DNA of 64,000 bases, from positions 4,502,501 through 4,566,500 of the forward strand of contig NZ_CP150919.1 of assembly GCF_039909015.1 (NCBI RefSeq). The letters run 5' to 3'. Source of the DNA: Pseudomonas grandcourensis. Lineage in GTDB: Bacteria; Pseudomonadota; Gammaproteobacteria; Pseudomonadales; Pseudomonadaceae. Positions 8,660-18,843 of this stretch are shown here, one piece after another; position 1 is the first letter of the stretch, and each line of letters opens with the position of its first letter. The translations under genes and the position numbers were made by a program. The notes below the pieces were generated by a model. The model was given only the letters and a program-made list of their open reading frames with translations, was not told the DNA's origin and did no database searches.

Positions 8660-10333
8660 CTATCGCTGCGAACGTGTGTCATCTGCATCTGGAAAATAAA
8701 TCCGCCCCTCTTGCTCCGCCTTTAGCTTGGCCGGGGTATCTGCAAGTTGGTCGTTGAATCGGTCCAAGCGGTTAGGTTCAACCAGCCACTGATCGGGAAA
8801 CGGTGCCGCACCCGGGCCTTCACGATGACGCCGCACCGCACCTCTTGAGTATCTCTCAGTGAACGGCACTACGTGCTTGCCATCGGCATTGGCCATTTGT
8901 TCGAACAATGCCTTGCGTAGAGCAGTCTTGGTTTCCAGATAACGTGGTTCATCGATCAGATTGTGCATCTCACGCGGATCACTTTCCAAATCGTAGAGTT
9001 CCTCGATATCCCATACACCCTGGTACTGGATGTACTTCATTTGATCGCGCTGGATCGCAAAAGTGGTTGGTGTCATCGGATAGGTCCATTCCCAGTAGTA
9101 CTCGTAGACAAAGTCCGGGACTTTCCAGTCCCCAACCGGTAGCCGGCCACTAGCTACCTCCAGTACACTTTGTCCTTCAAACTGAGGAGGCGCCTCAATA
9201 CCAGCGACATCCAGGAGCGTCGGGGCAATATCCAGGTTACGCACCCTGACGGGATTGGTAACTCCCGCAGGAATCAGCCCCGGCGCATACACCACCAGTG
9301 GTACCTTTATCGAACCCTCATAAGCATTACGTTTGTCAATCAAACCATGGTCACCGATCAAGTAACCGTTATCACTATAGAACACCACCATAGTGTTCTT
9401 TTCGAGGTTATTCTTCCTTAAGTACTCCATAATCCGACCTACACTATCATCCACGGGGGATAACGTGGCGTAGTAATCTTTCAAGTAATCCGTCATCTTC
9501 ACATTCGAGTGATAGAAAAAGTCCAGACCGTGCCAACTGTTACGCTGGTTCTGCACCCACATCGGTTTGCCGATCTTATTCTCCGGTGTATCGGCTGCGC
9601 TATCCGGCAGTTTAAAAGTGGCATTTTTATATTGCCCCTTATAACGCTCCGGCGGCTTCGGAAAGTTATGCACTGCTTTATGGCTAAGATAGAGAAAGAA
9701 CGGCTTTGAAGTATCGCGCTCTTTCTCCAACCAATTCATCGCATAGTCGGTAAGTTCGTCCGTGATATAGCCCTTCTGAGGAACCAGCTTGCCATCGACA
9801 TTGAGCGTGTGCACGACCCCACTCTTCATCGCTGCAGGCGACAGGAAGTCAGTCGGGAAATAGTTCCCCTGCCCCTTGAAACTCACCCACTTATCAAAAC
9901 CTGGGCGCGGCTCGTCGGTTTCCGCCCCCATGTGCCACTTACCGATTAAGGCCGTCTGATATCCCGCCTGCTGCAAGTAACGTGGAAAGAAGGTCAGACC
10001 TTCCTCTGATGAATTATTGTTGTCGATCACTCCATGAGTCCGCGCCGTTTGCCCTGTCAAAATCGTCGCGCGGCTCGGAGAGCAAAGCGCCGAAGTGACC
10101 ACAGCATTGGGAAAATAAGCCCCTCCCTTGGCTAGTTGATCGATGTTGGGAGTCTGCAACTCTGACTGCAAGAAACCCATACCATCAAAACGCAAATCGT
10201 CGACCAGAATAAAGACCATATTGCGCGGTGGAGATTTTTTATCTGTTTCCCTTGCCAAGGTCATTGGACTGACACTAAGCATCGTAGCGAAAGCAGCGAT
10301 AGCTACCCCCAGCAAATGTTTCCGCGGTTTCAT
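8660..10333 (-). CDS. Exported sulfatase (type I, formylglycine-dependent), S1 family
   Basis: 557 residues. A signal peptide (hydrophobic LLGVAIAAFATMLSV, probable cleavage after LA near residue 27) sends it to the periplasm. VFILVDDLRFD supplies the metal-binding aspartates, and SALCSPSRATILTGQ holds the C-x-P-S-R signature with Cys84 the residue converted to formylglycine. KWHMG and YSDNGYLIGDHG are further S1 motifs. It hydrolyses sulfate esters; the substrate cannot be read. Its C-terminal half resembles the choline-sulfatase/mucin-desulfating style of soluble sulfatases. It follows the GH3 glycosidase and FGE genes in the same direction. Confidence 0.93.
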   Translation of the reverse strand: MKPRKHLLGVAIAAFATMLSVSPMTLARETDKKSPPRNMVFILVDDLRFDGMGFLQSELQTPNIDQLAKGGAYFPNAVVTSALCSPSRATILTGQTARTHGVIDNNNSSEEGLTFFPRYLQQAGYQTALIGKWHMGAETDEPRPGFDKWVSFKGQGNYFPTDFLSPAAMKSGVVHTLNVDGKLVPQKGYITDELTDYAMNWLEKERDTSKPFFLYLSHKAVHNFPKPPERYKGQYKNATFKLPDSAADTPENKIGKPMWVQNQRNSWHGLDFFYHSNVKMTDYLKDYYATLSPVDDSVGRIMEYLRKNNLEKNTMVVFYSDNGYLIGDHGLIDKRNAYEGSIKVPLVVYAPGLIPAGVTNPVRVRNLDIAPTLLDVAGIEAPPQFEGQSVLEVASGRLPVGDWKVPDFVYEYYWEWTYPMTPTTFAIQRDQMKYIQYQGVWDIEELYDLESDPREMHNLIDEPRYLETKTALRKALFEQMANADGKHVVPFTERYSRGAVRRHREGPGAAPFPDQWLVEPNRLDRFNDQLADTPAKLKAEQEGRIYFPDADDTRSQR

Positions 10334-10449
10334 GTTTTTTCCTTCTTCCGCCGTAACAACGTATTAGCAATCGAATGGGTTGCGATGCTGACCCAGATAA
10401 CTACTTGTGTTCGTGCCTCCAGCCGACTCACCGTGAGCCGGCGGAGGGA

Positions 10450-12666
10450 TCAATCGACGAAACGCTGTTCGACCAGGTCTGTCGTTGCCGTCAAAAGTAG
10501 CGCCTGCGCAGATTCGCCCAGCGCCACACGATATTCACCCGCATTAACGTGCCACTGATTAGACGCTGTATCGAAACGTGCTAGCAAACGTGGATCTGCC
10601 TTGACCGACACCCGACGAGCCTCACCTGGCTCTAGCTCCAATCGCTCGAAACCTAATAGACGAACTCGTTTGTCACCTGCCGCGTCGGTGAGGTAGAGCT
10701 GTGGAACATCGATACCCTTACGCTTGCCGGTATTCGTCACGGTGAAACTCGCCGTGATCGTCTCTCCCCCACTGACTTTAAGATCATCGAAAGCGAAACT
10801 GGTGTAGCTCAGACCATGACCAAAAGCGAACAGGGGTTTCTCATCCTTCTTTGCAAACCATCGATAGCCCACTTCGGCCCCTTCGGAATAGTTGACCGTC
10901 AGCGGGGTGCCGAACGGCGTACCGAAGCCTGGAAGTTCAGGTCGTGGTGTTTGTCCGATATCAGCTGGAAACGTCATCGGGAGATGGCCGGATGGATTGA
11001 CCTGGCCGGTTAGAACTTCGGCGATCGCCTGCCCTCCCGCCTGCCCTGGGTACCAAGCCTCGACAATTGCTTTAACCTTGGTGTGCCATGGCATGGCCAC
11101 TGGATTGCCAGTCTGCAGAACAACGATGGTATTGGGATTGGCGCTTGCAACGGCGTCAATCAACGCATCCTGACCAAAAGGCAGGGACAAATCAGGACTA
11201 TCAAACCCTTCAGCCTCGTGGCGCGTTGCGAACAAGACGACTACATCAGACTGCTTGGCGAGTATGGCGGCCTCCACGGGGAAAGCGCCTGAATCATAGG
11301 TGATGCTAGCCTTCGGCATCAGCTTCTGCAGCTCCGACTTTGGTGCCGAAGGGAGGAAGCTCTGTTTGCGTTGGTTCGCCATCAACCCTTGTCCGCCCAC
11401 AGGTATGACCGTGGCAAAGCCACCCCGCGGGATCACTTGACTCGAACCAGCGCCGGACAGGACTCCGGTGTCTGCCAAACCACCGATCACCGCGATACGC
11501 ATCGTCTTTTCGCTTTGAAGGGGCAATATTGCTTCGTTTTTCAGCAAAACGATCCCCTGTCTCGCCACCTCAAGTGCAATCTGGTTATGCTGATCCAGAT
11601 CGATAGGGGTTTCTTTGACCGGCTTATCGACCCCCACTGCGTAAATCGAGCGAAGGATCCTTTGCACCATATCCGAAAGACGCTTATCGGGTAGTTTGCC
11701 CTCGGCATGGGCTGCCTGAAGCGGTTCGTTGAACCACTCCTTACCCCAGGCAAGCTTGTCCAACTGGGCCCCGGACTCCTGATCTAGCCCCTTAAGTGCA
11801 TAGGACCAGTCCTGAACCGCGCCCCAGTCGGACATGACCCAACCCTTATACGCCCAGCTCTTTTTCAACACATCATTCAACAGATGTTCATTACCACAGG
11901 AATATTCGCCGTTTACCTTGTTGTAGGCACACATGATCGATCCGGGCTGGGCCAGTTCTATCGCCATCTGGAAAGCCAAAAGATCCGACTCTCGATGTTC
12001 AGCCGCATCGATCACGGCATTGAGCCAATGCCGGTTGGTTTCGTTGCCGTTCAGAGAGAGGTGCTTGACCATAGAGATCACCCCTTCGCTCTGGGTACCA
12101 TTGATCGCACCGGCGGCAATACGCGCACTGAGCAGAGGATCCTCCGAGATGTATTCGAAGTTTCGACCATTGCGCGGATCGCGCGCCAAATTCATGCCTC
12201 CACCGAGCAGTACATTAAAACCTTTGGAGCGAGCCTCTCTACCCAGCATGGCTCCTGCTTCTTTAGCAAGTTGCGGATTGAAGGTCGCCCCTAAAGCGAG
12301 TCCCGCCGGCAATGCCGTCGCTGAGTCACCGGTTCTGAAGTTGTGGGGATTGGTCACTCCCAAACTGGCATCAGTCATGGATAACGCAGGGACACCCAAG
12401 CGCGGCACGCCTGGTACATGGCCCGCACCGACCGGCACCTCATCTGAAACCCGCTTATCCCTCCCTCCGAACACAAGATGGACAGGCATAAGGCTATAGA
12501 GGAGCGAATATCGCTCTGCATTGGTCATTTTCTGCTCGGTTTTACGGGCTCGCTCATCCGCTGACGAATCTTGTTGGGCTGAAGCGGCAAGCCCAGCCTG
12601 GGTGAACGACAGCAATAGGCTTGCACTGACTGCAAGGCCGGTCTTCTTATTATTTTTCTTCAACAT
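10450..12666 (-). CDS. Exported beta-glucosidase, glycoside hydrolase family 3
   Basis: 738 residues from ATG 12666, chosen because GGGAG lies just upstream and a signal peptide follows (LAVSASLLLSFTQAGLAASA). The N-terminal TIM-barrel has the MVKHLSLNGNE substrate block and WVMSDWGA, whose Asp280 is the expected nucleophile. The alpha/beta sandwich domain (IAVIGGLADTGVLSGAGSS onward) and a C-terminal fibronectin-III-like domain (GLSYTSFAF, VPQLYL) complete the BglX-like layout. It removes terminal beta-linked sugars from glycosides in the periplasm. Its neighbours suggest that the natural substrate is also sulfated. Confidence 0.93.
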   Translation of the reverse strand: MLKKNNKKTGLAVSASLLLSFTQAGLAASAQQDSSADERARKTEQKMTNAERYSLLYSLMPVHLVFGGRDKRVSDEVPVGAGHVPGVPRLGVPALSMTDASLGVTNPHNFRTGDSATALPAGLALGATFNPQLAKEAGAMLGREARSKGFNVLLGGGMNLARDPRNGRNFEYISEDPLLSARIAAGAINGTQSEGVISMVKHLSLNGNETNRHWLNAVIDAAEHRESDLLAFQMAIELAQPGSIMCAYNKVNGEYSCGNEHLLNDVLKKSWAYKGWVMSDWGAVQDWSYALKGLDQESGAQLDKLAWGKEWFNEPLQAAHAEGKLPDKRLSDMVQRILRSIYAVGVDKPVKETPIDLDQHNQIALEVARQGIVLLKNEAILPLQSEKTMRIAVIGGLADTGVLSGAGSSQVIPRGGFATVIPVGGQGLMANQRKQSFLPSAPKSELQKLMPKASITYDSGAFPVEAAILAKQSDVVVLFATRHEAEGFDSPDLSLPFGQDALIDAVASANPNTIVVLQTGNPVAMPWHTKVKAIVEAWYPGQAGGQAIAEVLTGQVNPSGHLPMTFPADIGQTPRPELPGFGTPFGTPLTVNYSEGAEVGYRWFAKKDEKPLFAFGHGLSYTSFAFDDLKVSGGETITASFTVTNTGKRKGIDVPQLYLTDAAGDKRVRLLGFERLELEPGEARRVSVKADPRLLARFDTASNQWHVNAGEYRVALGESAQALLLTATTDLVEQRFVD

Positions 12667-12808
12667 GAACGCTCCCATACTTGATGTATCGATGCGATGA
12701 ACGCTTTCGATAAGCGAACACCCGACCGTCACCCCCATCCAGGGATGTTCGACCATTTATGAAATGGCCACGCAGCGACCATCCCTTTTTCTCTTCTATT
12801 TCTTCAGG

Positions 12809-13759
12809 CTAGGACGGCGCACGCCAGACACAGCGAAAACCAACATGACAAGTTGAAGTGTCATCGGCTTGCGGAATACGCGCGGCGGGGCGATATCGCT
12901 GGCAATAGTTCGGTGCGCAAAGATGCGATCCGCCTTTGACCACCTTGCGACCTATGCGTAGGTTGGGAGTATCGGGGTCGTAGCTGTCCTCTTCCCGACC
13001 ACCACGCGGATTGCTTGGTACGCAACAATGCGCAGTCGGCGGCAATCCTGCCGAGGGCGATGCAAACCAGTCGGCTGTCCACTCCCATACGTTACCGATC
13101 ATGTCGAACAGACCGTAGCCGTTGGCCGGGAAGGTCCCTACCGGCGAGGTCCTTTCCCAACCATCTAACAGTTGGTTCTCAACGGGGAAGCGGCCTTGCC
13201 AATAGTTTGCAAGCATCCGTCCATCCGGGGCGAGACAGTCACCCCAGGCGAAGTCAAATCCATCGTTGCCACCGCGAGCCGCATATTCCCATTCGGCTTC
13301 GGTCGGCAACGCTTTACCAGCCCAGGAAGCGTAAGCTTCAGCATCCACATAGACGATATGTACGACCGGATGGTCTTCCAGTCCTTCAATCGAGCTTCCC
13401 GGACCCAGTGGTTCTCGCCACCAGGCGCCGAAACGGAAGATCCACCATTGCGCCGGGCTCACCAGGTTCACGGAAGGCTTCGGCGGCACAAAAACCAGCG
13501 AACCAGCTTTAGCCATCTCCAGTGGCATACCGGGATAATCCTCAGGATCCGGCGCGCGCTCGGCGAAGGTCTTGTATCCAGTGGCCTCCACGAAGATGGA
13601 GAACTGTCGATTGGTGACCGGTGTAGCATCGATCCAGAATTCATCGACATGCACTTTGCGGACAGGTCGCTCTTCAGGATAGAAGCGATCAGAACCCATT
13701 CTGAAAATGCCACCGGACAGAAAAACCATGCCTTCCGGGGGACTGGTGTGCATTACCAT
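12809..13759 (-). CDS. Formylglycine-generating enzyme (SUMF1 family)
   Basis: 316 residues. FGE oxidises the sulfatase active-site Cys to C-alpha-formylglycine. All family blocks are present: MVFLSGGIFRMGSDRF, VTNRQFSIFVEATGYKT, LPTEAEWEYAARGG, DMIGNVWEWTADWF and KGGSHLCAPNYCQRYRPAAR. The two cysteines there, Cys281 and Cys286, match the catalytic copper-binding pair of aerobic FGE (Cys336/Cys341 in human SUMF1), so this is probably a true FGE, not one of the many look-alikes such as EgtB or PvdO. No signal peptide, so it acts in the cytoplasm before sulfatase export. AGGAG lies upstream of ATG 13759. It sits among the genes for two Cys-type sulfatases. Confidence 0.93.
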   Translation of the reverse strand: MVMHTSPPEGMVFLSGGIFRMGSDRFYPEERPVRKVHVDEFWIDATPVTNRQFSIFVEATGYKTFAERAPDPEDYPGMPLEMAKAGSLVFVPPKPSVNLVSPAQWWIFRFGAWWREPLGPGSSIEGLEDHPVVHIVYVDAEAYASWAGKALPTEAEWEYAARGGNDGFDFAWGDCLAPDGRMLANYWQGRFPVENQLLDGWERTSPVGTFPANGYGLFDMIGNVWEWTADWFASPSAGLPPTAHCCVPSNPRGGREEDSYDPDTPNLRIGRKVVKGGSHLCAPNYCQRYRPAARIPQADDTSTCHVGFRCVWRAPS

Positions 13760-13913
13760 GTACTGCCTCTCCTATCTTCATTACGCAATGTCAGGTCCCA
13801 TTTTTTCAGCGGTTCTTTGCGCTGAGCGAACTCAATGAACTCGTCCGTTTAGATACAGACCTGATGAGCACGTGTCGATGGCTTCGCCAGAGCCTGGCGC
13901 ATGCCCTGGTCGC

Positions 13914-15269
13914 TCAGCGAACACCATCTTGGCGCAGCTTCCCAGGCGAGAAATCCGCCGGAGACAAAGATGCATTGAAGTCAAACGGCACCTCCTCGTT
14001 AGCCAAGCCGCCGATGTTGTAACGCCCGGAAATCAGGTCATACGTCGCCCCGCCCGTCACCCATACCAAAGGCTGGTCGTAGTAATTGATGGTGTTAGCT
14101 TCAGCGACCCGCCAAATTTCGCCGCGATTGTCGTAGTGGTCGGCTACTACGATCTGGTATGTGTCTTCGTCAAGGAACAGATCGCGTTGTTTGTAAATGT
14201 GCCGCTGGCCTTCCTTCAGCACACCACGCACATGCCATACCCGGTGTAACTCGTAGCGCAAGAGCTCTGGATTTACATGACCAGGTTTAATGATGTCGCT
14301 GTACTTACTCGTCTTGGAAGCAAGGCGGAAACTGTTGTACGGAACATACATTTCCTTTTTGCCAATCAGTTGCCAGTCATAGCGATCAGGCGCCCCGCTG
14401 AACATGTCGTTATTATCGATAGTCGTCAGTCCGTCATTCGACGGGTTGTCATACGCAATCTGCGGTGCGCGCCGAACTCGGCGCTGACCTACTGCATAGT
14501 TCCATGCCAGGCGTGGCGTATTCACTTGGTTGACGGTGTCATGCACCAGTGTTATTTCACCAGCCTGACGTGCCGGCGCAAGAGTCGACTGCAACGTGTA
14601 CACCAGAATGTTGCCGTTACTCTTGCTGTTGTCGGTGACATCCTGATTGAACAGAATAATGTCCGACAGTTTTTTCATAACATAGTCGCCGTTGATCTGT
14701 GGTTGTGCGCTGGCGAAGTTGCGCTTAATACCCACACCCCGGTAGCGCATCAGATGATTCCAGAGCACCTCCAACCCCGAATGCGGGATAGGAAACGGTA
14801 CGACATTCTTGGCATCGGCAACACCATTGCCGTCCTCCACAAGTCTGGCGTTGAGTGCATTGAGTTTGACCGCTTCGTACACACTCTCTGGATAGGAAGC
14901 CGAACGACGCGTCGGATACACCAACAATTTCCAGGTTTTCGGATAGCGTTTTAGCATTGCCATCTGACCGGGACTGAGCTTGTCGGCGTACCTGTCGGCA
15001 TTGGCTGCGCTGATCGTAAGCAACGGCTTGTCGGCGACAAAAGGATCCTTGTAGCCCACCACAGAATCGTACGCGTCGACACGCTTGGCCAGACCACCGT
15101 CCCATGCAGGGATAGTTCCTTCAGTATTGCCCGCCCTCTCTCCCCCTATCGGGGTGAGATCCTTGCCGAGTCGAGCAGCCTGAACTGCATCTACTTGGGC
15201 ATATGCCATCGAAGATGCCAGCAAAGCGGAAATCAACACGCCGGTAGACAGAAATTCCAATCTGAACAT
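13914..15269 (-). CDS. DUF1329 exported protein (copy B)
   Basis: 451 residues with a signal peptide (LISALLASSMAYA). The mature protein begins VDAVQAARLGKDLTPIGGER and keeps the DUF1329 blocks seen in copy A. It lies 9 bases after the stop of the DUF1302 gene, the standard DUF1302-DUF1329 pairing, so these two probably form one envelope unit. The two copies in this locus are clearly divergent, so they are not a recent duplication; the second might handle a different intermediate. Function is undefined. Confidence 0.92.
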   Translation of the reverse strand: MFRLEFLSTGVLISALLASSMAYAQVDAVQAARLGKDLTPIGGERAGNTEGTIPAWDGGLAKRVDAYDSVVGYKDPFVADKPLLTISAANADRYADKLSPGQMAMLKRYPKTWKLLVYPTRRSASYPESVYEAVKLNALNARLVEDGNGVADAKNVVPFPIPHSGLEVLWNHLMRYRGVGIKRNFASAQPQINGDYVMKKLSDIILFNQDVTDNSKSNGNILVYTLQSTLAPARQAGEITLVHDTVNQVNTPRLAWNYAVGQRRVRRAPQIAYDNPSNDGLTTIDNNDMFSGAPDRYDWQLIGKKEMYVPYNSFRLASKTSKYSDIIKPGHVNPELLRYELHRVWHVRGVLKEGQRHIYKQRDLFLDEDTYQIVVADHYDNRGEIWRVAEANTINYYDQPLVWVTGGATYDLISGRYNIGGLANEEVPFDFNASLSPADFSPGKLRQDGVR

Positions 15270-15278
15270 GATAGGCCC

Positions 15279-16982
15279 TCAAAAACTATATTTAACATTG
15301 AAGGAAAGGTAATCACGATCACCAGTAGCACCGCCGGTGTAGTCGACATACCGAACACCGAAAGAGAGCGCGTCCAGGTAACTCGCGTCGACCGCTACCG
15401 AAGTACTCCACGCTCGCTCGCTGAGACCGTTGGTTAAGGTGGGCGCAACACCATTGAATGCTCGAGCATGGCTCAACGACGGAATGACGTTGATCCCCCT
15501 GAACACGTCGTTGTAAGTCATTGAGGCACTGGCGGTCGCTCCATAAGCGCTGCTTGTAACATCCCCGTAGGCCAAATCGGTTTCGATTCCCATCACCCGG
15601 TTAGCCACCAGTTCGGCGATGTAAGTCGTCGAGTTGGAACCCAGCACTCCACGTCCGGTTCGGATAGTCCCAAGCGAAGCCTGATACATATCCTTCTTTC
15701 GGTAGTTCTCGACCCTGGTCCCGAAGGGGGGACCTGCCGGATCAAGCAGCGCCGCCGCTAAAATAGTGCCGGTTGTCAGGCTGATGGGTGCATCGGGCTG
15801 ATAGCTCACCTCGCCAAAAAGCGATTGCCCACTGAAAATGTTTTCGCCCCCAATGGTGGTATTGAAACTGAGGCCATACAGCTCGCGATTTTCCAGATAC
15901 TCGGCATAGTAGGTCCCAGTACTAGGAACAGGCTGGCCGCCTAACCTGCGGGAAACGGTCGCGCCAAGCCGCGGTAATTGATCGCTGAAACGCAGGTAAT
16001 ACAGTCCAAACTCAGTGTCATTAAGCTCTGGTGCAAACCATCGCAAGGCGACACCAAACTGCGCAGCCGAGTCCGCTTTAATATCCGGCGCTCGCGGGAC
16101 GAACAAAAAGGGAGAAGCGCCGGGAACAGAGGGGTTATCGAATGCGCCAACCGCTAGATAATCACAGCCTTCGTCGAAAACATCTGTTGTCGAAAAATAG
16201 GAGCCACAGGGGTCAAGCTTGGTTTTATCGTTAGCCCAAGCTGGCTGATAGTAACTTTCAAATGTGAGACTTTCGCTTAACTGATAAGAGGTATAGATCT
16301 TGAAGGTCGGCATCAACGACTCTTTTACCTCCGACCCTGGAGCGCGCAGCGCATTGAGGTCGAGGGGATTGCTCGCATTAATACCGTTGCGATAATACAG
16401 CCCCTCGCCCCAGTTAATGACTTGACGCCCAACTCGAGCATTGAGACTACGTTCACCGAACATCCAGCTACCGTACACAAACGCATCTAATAACTCTACG
16501 TTGGATCCGGCTTCATCTAATCCACCCGCTGTTATTTGCCGATGCCGACGATTGTCGTCCATCAATTCGAAATCGTAGAAAGCACGTCCACGCAAAAAGA
16601 GTCCGTACTGATCCTGCCACTTCAATCCTAGCTCTGAGACGACCTTTGCTACTTCAGAAAATAACTCTCCCTTCTTGAAGTTTAAGTCACCATCATCGGA
16701 ATTGATTCGCTTAGCGTTCGTTCCAGTGCCGCCGTTAGCGGCAGCAATCAACTTCTTGTCCTGTCCCTCGGCGCGGTAGTTGACGCCATAAGAAATGGTT
16801 GTATCGAGAGATCCCCCCCAGTCCCCAGAACTGAATTGATAAGCGTGTACAACTGAGAGCGGCAGCGCGACAAGTATCGCCACAACAGCTGTGGCCCAAT
16901 TTTGGCAATTACCGCTTCGCCGATTTGGAATCGCTCGTATGGAGCCAGAGGACGGCCTGCATCCAATTGCATTCATATTCAA
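15279..16982 (-). CDS. DUF1302 outer-membrane protein
   Basis: 567 residues, with a long signal region ending near VVHAYQF, then FSSGDWGGSLDTTISYGVNYR, typical of DUF1302. Strand-like alternation runs through the rest and the chain ends in YLSFNVKYSF; a terminal Phe is the usual beta-barrel assembly signal. It is probably a channel or receptor letting a bulky or hydrophobic compound through the outer membrane. It pairs with the DUF1329 gene immediately downstream. Confidence 0.9.
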   Translation of the reverse strand: MNMNAIGCRPSSGSIRAIPNRRSGNCQNWATAVVAILVALPLSVVHAYQFSSGDWGGSLDTTISYGVNYRAEGQDKKLIAAANGGTGTNAKRINSDDGDLNFKKGELFSEVAKVVSELGLKWQDQYGLFLRGRAFYDFELMDDNRRHRQITAGGLDEAGSNVELLDAFVYGSWMFGERSLNARVGRQVINWGEGLYYRNGINASNPLDLNALRAPGSEVKESLMPTFKIYTSYQLSESLTFESYYQPAWANDKTKLDPCGSYFSTTDVFDEGCDYLAVGAFDNPSVPGASPFLFVPRAPDIKADSAAQFGVALRWFAPELNDTEFGLYYLRFSDQLPRLGATVSRRLGGQPVPSTGTYYAEYLENRELYGLSFNTTIGGENIFSGQSLFGEVSYQPDAPISLTTGTILAAALLDPAGPPFGTRVENYRKKDMYQASLGTIRTGRGVLGSNSTTYIAELVANRVMGIETDLAYGDVTSSAYGATASASMTYNDVFRGINVIPSLSHARAFNGVAPTLTNGLSERAWSTSVAVDASYLDALSFGVRYVDYTGGATGDRDYLSFNVKYSF

Positions 16983-17079
16983 ACCTTTTTTCTTGTTGTT
17001 GTAATTCCGGCGATTCAGGCACGAACCTGACCCGGTGGCCTCTTGATTGCTCTGCTAGTCCTCGAAGGGACTAAATCAA

Positions 17080-18651
17080 TTACTTGGACGCTTTTAGAAT
17101 CCGATCGAAACCTGGCTCTGCCTTGGCGACCGACTGCTCGAAATCCGAGGCACTACGCAGGAGACGTTCGACGATGGCTGGCTCATTGGCCGCCTGATCA
17201 TATTTTTCACCTGGGTCGCGACCCAAGTGGTAAAGGGTCGGTTGGGGAAGCTTTCCATTTCGTCCACCGAAATGTGCACTCGCCTCATAGATATTGAGTT
17301 TCCAATCACCGTCTCGCCAGGCCATCAGCTTGCCGCCCAAGTAATAAGGCATCGTGTGGCGCGGACTATCCTTCCCACCTTTGAGAGTCACGGAGAGATC
17401 AACACCGTCGAGTTCGGCGACGGGTAACTTGGCGCCGGCCATCGCCACGAATGTGGGGAGCAGATCGTAGGTAGAACCAATGCCATGCACTACAGAAGGC
17501 TTGATGGTACCCGGCTGCCAGAACAAAGCCGGTACCCGTACGCCCCCTTCATAAGTGGACTTCTTGCCCTCACGCAGAACACCTGCCGAGCCAGACAGTG
17601 CCTCGAACCATAACCAAGGGCCGTTGTCGCTCACGAACACGACCAGCGTATCCTTGTCGTTTCCACCACTTCGCAATGCCTCGAGTACTCGACCGACACT
17701 GTGATCAAGTTCCGCGATGGCATCCCCAATACGTCCGCCCTTGCTCTTGCCCTCGAACTCGGGCCCGGCGAAGTGCGGTAAATGCGGCTTTTCGTATCCG
17801 ACCCAGACGAAAAAGGGCTGATCGTGTTTCTTGCCCACGTAATCGACGACTTGATCTGTCAATCGACGGTTGTAGGTTTTCTGGTCGATAGGACGCTCCA
17901 GTTCCTGGTCTTCGTAGCGAGCGTCAGTACCCGTCCCTACCCGCTTGCTGCTGATGAGCGGGGTATTCCACAACTCACTCTTAGGCTGGCTGAAACTCGC
18001 AGTTGCCTGGGCAAGGTATTCGCCAAAGATTTTCTTGAGCGGCTCACCGCTCATTGCTCGCTTCCGTAGTTGTTCATTAGTCACGCCGCCAACGAAATAA
18101 GCATCGTTGGACATAGGCGTTCCCCACCATTCATCGAATCCAACCCTGGTCGGATAGGCCGCTGCGGCATCTCCCAGATGCCACTTTCCAAACAAGGCAG
18201 TGCTATAGCCATTACCCTTCAGCACTTGGGCGATCGTGGCCTCCTTGTCCAGGAAGCTGTTCGGGTCATTCTCGACCACCACCGAATTGCTCACACCATA
18301 AAGCCCTGTTCTGGTTTCGACCCGCCCCGTGAGCATGGCACCACGGCTCGGCGAGCAGATCGGCGAACTCACATAGAAGTCGGTCCAGCGCTGGCCCTCT
18401 TGCGCCATGCGATCGATATTCGGAGTTTCGAACACTGGGTTGCCGTAGCTGGAGAGATCACCCCAGCCCATGTCGTCGGCAATCAACAGGACAATGTTTT
18501 GTCGCGCGGAGCTCGGCGCAGCCGGGGAAGCCTGGGCTTGCATCACCGCACTCAGGGCGCAGAAACCCAATGTTGCGACCACGCAACACCTTTTGCGAAA
18601 TGGCAGAAGCTCACCTGAGACAGGACGCGAGGGAAATGTGATGTCTTTCAT
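17080..18651 (-). CDS. Exported arylsulfatase-like sulfatase, S1 family
   Basis: 523 residues with a signal peptide (CVVATLGFCALSAVMQAQA). Motifs are VLLIADDMGWGDLSSYG (metal ligands), SSPICSPSRGAMLTGR with Cys99 as the formylglycine precursor, KWHLGD, and VFVSDNGPW. The layout is that of the arylsulfatase/N-acetylgalactosamine-6-sulfatase group, different from the sulfatase at 8660-10333, so the two probably attack different sulfate positions or intermediates. It is the first gene of the leftward locus; the inverted repeat at 18844-18863 lies 193 bases upstream. Confidence 0.93.
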   Translation of the reverse strand: MKDITFPSRPVSGELLPFRKRCCVVATLGFCALSAVMQAQASPAAPSSARQNIVLLIADDMGWGDLSSYGNPVFETPNIDRMAQEGQRWTDFYVSSPICSPSRGAMLTGRVETRTGLYGVSNSVVVENDPNSFLDKEATIAQVLKGNGYSTALFGKWHLGDAAAAYPTRVGFDEWWGTPMSNDAYFVGGVTNEQLRKRAMSGEPLKKIFGEYLAQATASFSQPKSELWNTPLISSKRVGTGTDARYEDQELERPIDQKTYNRRLTDQVVDYVGKKHDQPFFVWVGYEKPHLPHFAGPEFEGKSKGGRIGDAIAELDHSVGRVLEALRSGGNDKDTLVVFVSDNGPWLWFEALSGSAGVLREGKKSTYEGGVRVPALFWQPGTIKPSVVHGIGSTYDLLPTFVAMAGAKLPVAELDGVDLSVTLKGGKDSPRHTMPYYLGGKLMAWRDGDWKLNIYEASAHFGGRNGKLPQPTLYHLGRDPGEKYDQAANEPAIVERLLRSASDFEQSVAKAEPGFDRILKASK

Positions 18652-18843
18652 CGCTGGAACCTTTTAATTATGGCGCTAAGCCGCTCAACTGATGCATCAC
18701 CTGATTGCTCCCTGCAACAGCGTTCAAGCTCTGAAGCAATCGGAACAGATCACGCCTTTTTTGTTGTTATGGTCACTTTCCAGGTCTGCCCTGGCCGTCT
18801 ACCACGTGCTCCGCTAAGGAACCATGGCTGTCTTGCAAGAATA

